6,938 nucleotides of DNA. Source: Acidimicrobiaceae bacterium (GTDB lineage Bacteria > Actinomycetota > Acidimicrobiia > Acidimicrobiales > RAAP-2). Position numbers and translations under genes: made by a program. The notes under the pieces are model-generated. The model searched no databases and was not told the DNA's origin. It worked only from the letters and a program-made list of their open reading frames with translations. Every line of letters begins with the position of its first letter. Position 1 is the stretch's first letter. Location of the stretch: assembly GCA_030838245.1 (NCBI GenBank), contig JAUTXB010000049.1, forward strand, positions 1 to 6,938. Direction: 5' to 3'. Below are positions 5,956 through 6,938 of the stretch, one piece after another.

Positions 5956-6311
5956 TCACTGTGTGTCGAGCAGCACGGCCAGCGGATGCTTCGGCTGGTA
6001 GAGACCGACCTCGCTTCCACCGGGAAGCCGGATCCTGGTCACCGAACCCCACCGTGCCTCTTCCACGTTTGAGCACTGGACGTTCTTCGCTGCCAGTGCC
6101 GCCATCTCGGCTTTCAGGTCGTCGCACATGAAATAGAGGTCTCGCCCGACGCCTTCTTCGGCGGGATGAACGGCAACCTCTGCCGGAGGCAGCGCGAAGA
6201 TCAGCCAATCGTGGCCCGCGTCCACCGATGAGAAGCCGAGCACGTCTCGAAAAAGGCGCGATCAGCCCTCGCATCCTGGCTGTACACGATGACATGGGCC
6301 CCGAAGATCAT
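5956..6311 (-). pseudogene. VOC/glyoxalase-family gene, broken by a one-base frameshift
   Basis: ATG 6311 gives MIFGAHVIVYSQDARADRAFF and then leaves the family pattern, ending after 36 codons at 6201. A second frame starting just below continues the fold: (RD)VLGFSSVDAGHDWLIFALPP ... DLYFMCDDL ... RWGSVTRIRLPGGSEVGLYQP and stops at 5956. Adding one base in the T5-C run (plus-strand A5 at 6250-6254) restores a continuous 118-residue VOC protein in which FF is followed by RDVLGF, the expected FY-x-DVLGF element. The gene length of 356 bases is one short of 119 codons. His6 and Glu101 (composite numbering) are at places often used for metal binding in this fold. Function is unknown; VOC proteins include glyoxalases, dioxygenases and resistance proteins. 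The start has a strong ribosome-binding site. Whether the break is a real mutation or a homopolymer sequencing error cannot be told here. Confidence 0.85.
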
Positions 6312-6318
6312 GAACGTG

Positions 6319-6325
6319 CTCCTTT
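6319..6325 (-). promoter_or_regulatory. Strong ribosome-binding site of the VOC gene
   Basis: On the - strand AAAGGAG lies seven bases before ATG 6311. It is the only clear Shine-Dalgarno site before a gene in this window, and it fixes the start of the frameshifted VOC gene, which would otherwise be hard to see as one gene. Confidence 0.75.
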
Positions 6326-6442
6326 GTCGGCGGTCGGCTTCCCAGAAACCAGTCTGCTTGGGCAACGCCCCCACGACCGGGGGTACCAAGGCCGCCTCGG
6401 CGCATGGACTTCGCATCGACTTCCGACTGTCCGGCTTCCGTA

Positions 6443-6458
6443 TCGAACGTATGTTCGC
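6443..6458 (+). promoter_or_regulatory. LexA/SOS box
   Basis: TCGAACGTATGTTCGC matches the actinobacterial and Bacillus-type SOS box TCGAAC-N4-GTTCGA in 11 of 12 arm positions; only the last base (C for A) differs. The core GAAC-N4-GTTC palindrome (6445-6456) is perfect and the central GTAT fits the purine...pyrimidine preference. The box directly abuts the -10 box of the radical SAM gene and fills its -35/-10 spacer, so bound LexA would block RNA polymerase. I saw no second copy of the GAAC-N4-GTTC core elsewhere in the window. Confidence 0.8.
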
Positions 6459-6464
6459 TACTCT
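6459..6464 (+). promoter_or_regulatory. Leaderless -10 box (TACTCT) of the radical SAM gene
   Basis: TACTCT fits TANNNT and ends six bases before ATG 6471, the same geometry as before the MTHFR-like gene, so the mRNA should start at the start codon. TTCCGT (6436-6441), 17 bases upstream, is a weak -35 candidate. No Shine-Dalgarno precedes the ATG. The SOS box sits immediately upstream. Confidence 0.6.
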
Positions 6465-6470
6465 ATCTCC

Positions 6471-6938
6471 ATGGGTCCCCCCGGCTCCTTTCGGTGGAAG
6501 CTCGCCGACGACGACACCAACGGTGGCCAGCTGGCCTTGTTCACCCCCGAAGACCTGGGAGAACGCCATGTGGGCACGGGCGAGTTCCGCGGCTACGAAT
6601 TCCTCCACGTCAACGCCAAGCGGATCATCAACACGGTGCCGGCCGCCTCGTCCATGCCCTTCCGCCACACCATCAACGCCTATCGGGGCTGTAGCCACGC
6701 CTGCGTGTACTGCTTCGCCCGTCCCACCCATGAGTACCTGGGCTTGGGCATCGGTGAGGACTTCGATCGAAAGCTGGTGGTCAAGGTCAACGCCGTCGAG
6801 CGGGTGAGGGCCGAGCTTCGTGCCGACCGGTGGGCCGGCGATGCCATCGCCATGGGCACCAACACTGATCCGTACCAACGCTGTGAGGGCAAGTACCACT
6901 TGACCAGGGGCATCGTTTCGGCCCTGAGCGATGCGGCC
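6471..6938 (+). CDS. Rv2578c-family radical SAM protein (SplB-like), N-terminal part
   Basis: The frame runs from ATG 6471 to the window edge without a stop (156 residues, C-terminus missing). It carries the radical SAM cysteine motif C-x3-C-x2-C at Cys74, Cys78 and Cys81 within YRGCSHACVYCFARPTHEYL, which binds a [4Fe-4S] cluster and S-adenosylmethionine. The continuation (EDFDRKLVVKVN, AMGTNTDPYQRCEGKY) matches the Rv2578c-type proteins of actinobacteria, distantly related to spore photoproduct lyase and grouped as SplB-like DNA-repair enzymes; the exact reaction is not established. The N-terminus (RWKL...GQLALF) also fits that family. The LexA box in its promoter supports a role in DNA-damage response. 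It is divergent from the VOC gene across 159 bases. Confidence 0.9.
   Translation, partial: MGPPGSFRWKLADDDTNGGQLALFTPEDLGERHVGTGEFRGYEFLHVNAKRIINTVPAASSMPFRHTINAYRGCSHACVYCFARPTHEYLGLGIGEDFDRKLVVKVNAVERVRAELRADRWAGDAIAMGTNTDPYQRCEGKYHLTRGIVSALSDAA

Noticed and set aside
5157..6020. Longer SDR protein starting at 6020
   Set aside because: The additional 38 residues have no family resemblance and overlap the end of the VOC gene; the Rossmann strand begins directly after GTG 5906.
4779..6131. Long + strand open frame (450 codons) opposite the Nudix, SDR and VOC genes
   Set aside because: The - strand frames carry the Nudix box, Rossmann motif and VOC pattern; the + strand frame shows no domain and is a mirror of their codon bias.
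6368..6383. CCCCC-acgacc-GGGGG inverted repeat between the divergent genes
   Set aside because: A 5-bp stem with no T-run, at no useful position relative to either start; plausible as chance in GC-rich DNA.
6201..6899. - strand open frame of 232 codons opposite the radical SAM gene
   Set aside because: Only its last part is real, being the N-terminus of the VOC gene from ATG 6311; the rest is shadow of the radical SAM gene and its promoter region.

Overview
The window comes from a high-GC bacterium, most likely an actinobacterium. GC-rich third positions, the low use of Shine-Dalgarno sites, promoter -10 boxes of the TANNNT type placed right at start codons, an Rv1473-like ABC-F ATPase and an Rv2578c-like radical SAM protein all point that way. 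A deep-branching lineage such as Acidimicrobiia is possible, but the sequence alone does not settle this. Gene density is high and no gene-free stretch exceeds 300 bases; the longest, about 160 bases, is 6312-6470.

Left half, all on the + strand: the 3' end of a maf-type nucleotide pyrophosphatase overlaps by ATGA a tRNA-dihydrouridine synthase gene. After a 118-base gap comes an ABC-F ribosome-associated ATPase, then 28 bases later a TMEM175/DUF1211-type membrane protein, probably cotranscribed with it. A short, free-standing methylenetetrahydrofolate-reductase-like gene follows, with what looks like its own leaderless promoter.

Right half: three genes on the - strand converge on the MTHFR-like gene. 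In transcription order they are a small VOC/glyoxalase-family gene broken by a one-base frameshift, an NmrA-like atypical SDR and a Nudix hydrolase. Divergent from them, at the right edge, starts an Rv2578c-type radical SAM gene that runs off the window.

The strongest regulatory signal is a near-perfect actinobacterial LexA/SOS box (6443-6458) directly abutting the -10 box of the radical SAM gene, whose ATG starts 6 bases after that -10 box. This places the radical SAM protein in the DNA-damage response. Other points are repeated leaderless geometry, two tiny ORFs that overlap the starts of the ABC-F and Nudix genes (possible leader peptides), and the frameshift in the VOC gene. I do not see a CRISPR array, transposon, phage or RNA gene. 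Apart from the regulatory points the window looks like ordinary chromosomal housekeeping DNA, not a new defence or biosynthetic system.
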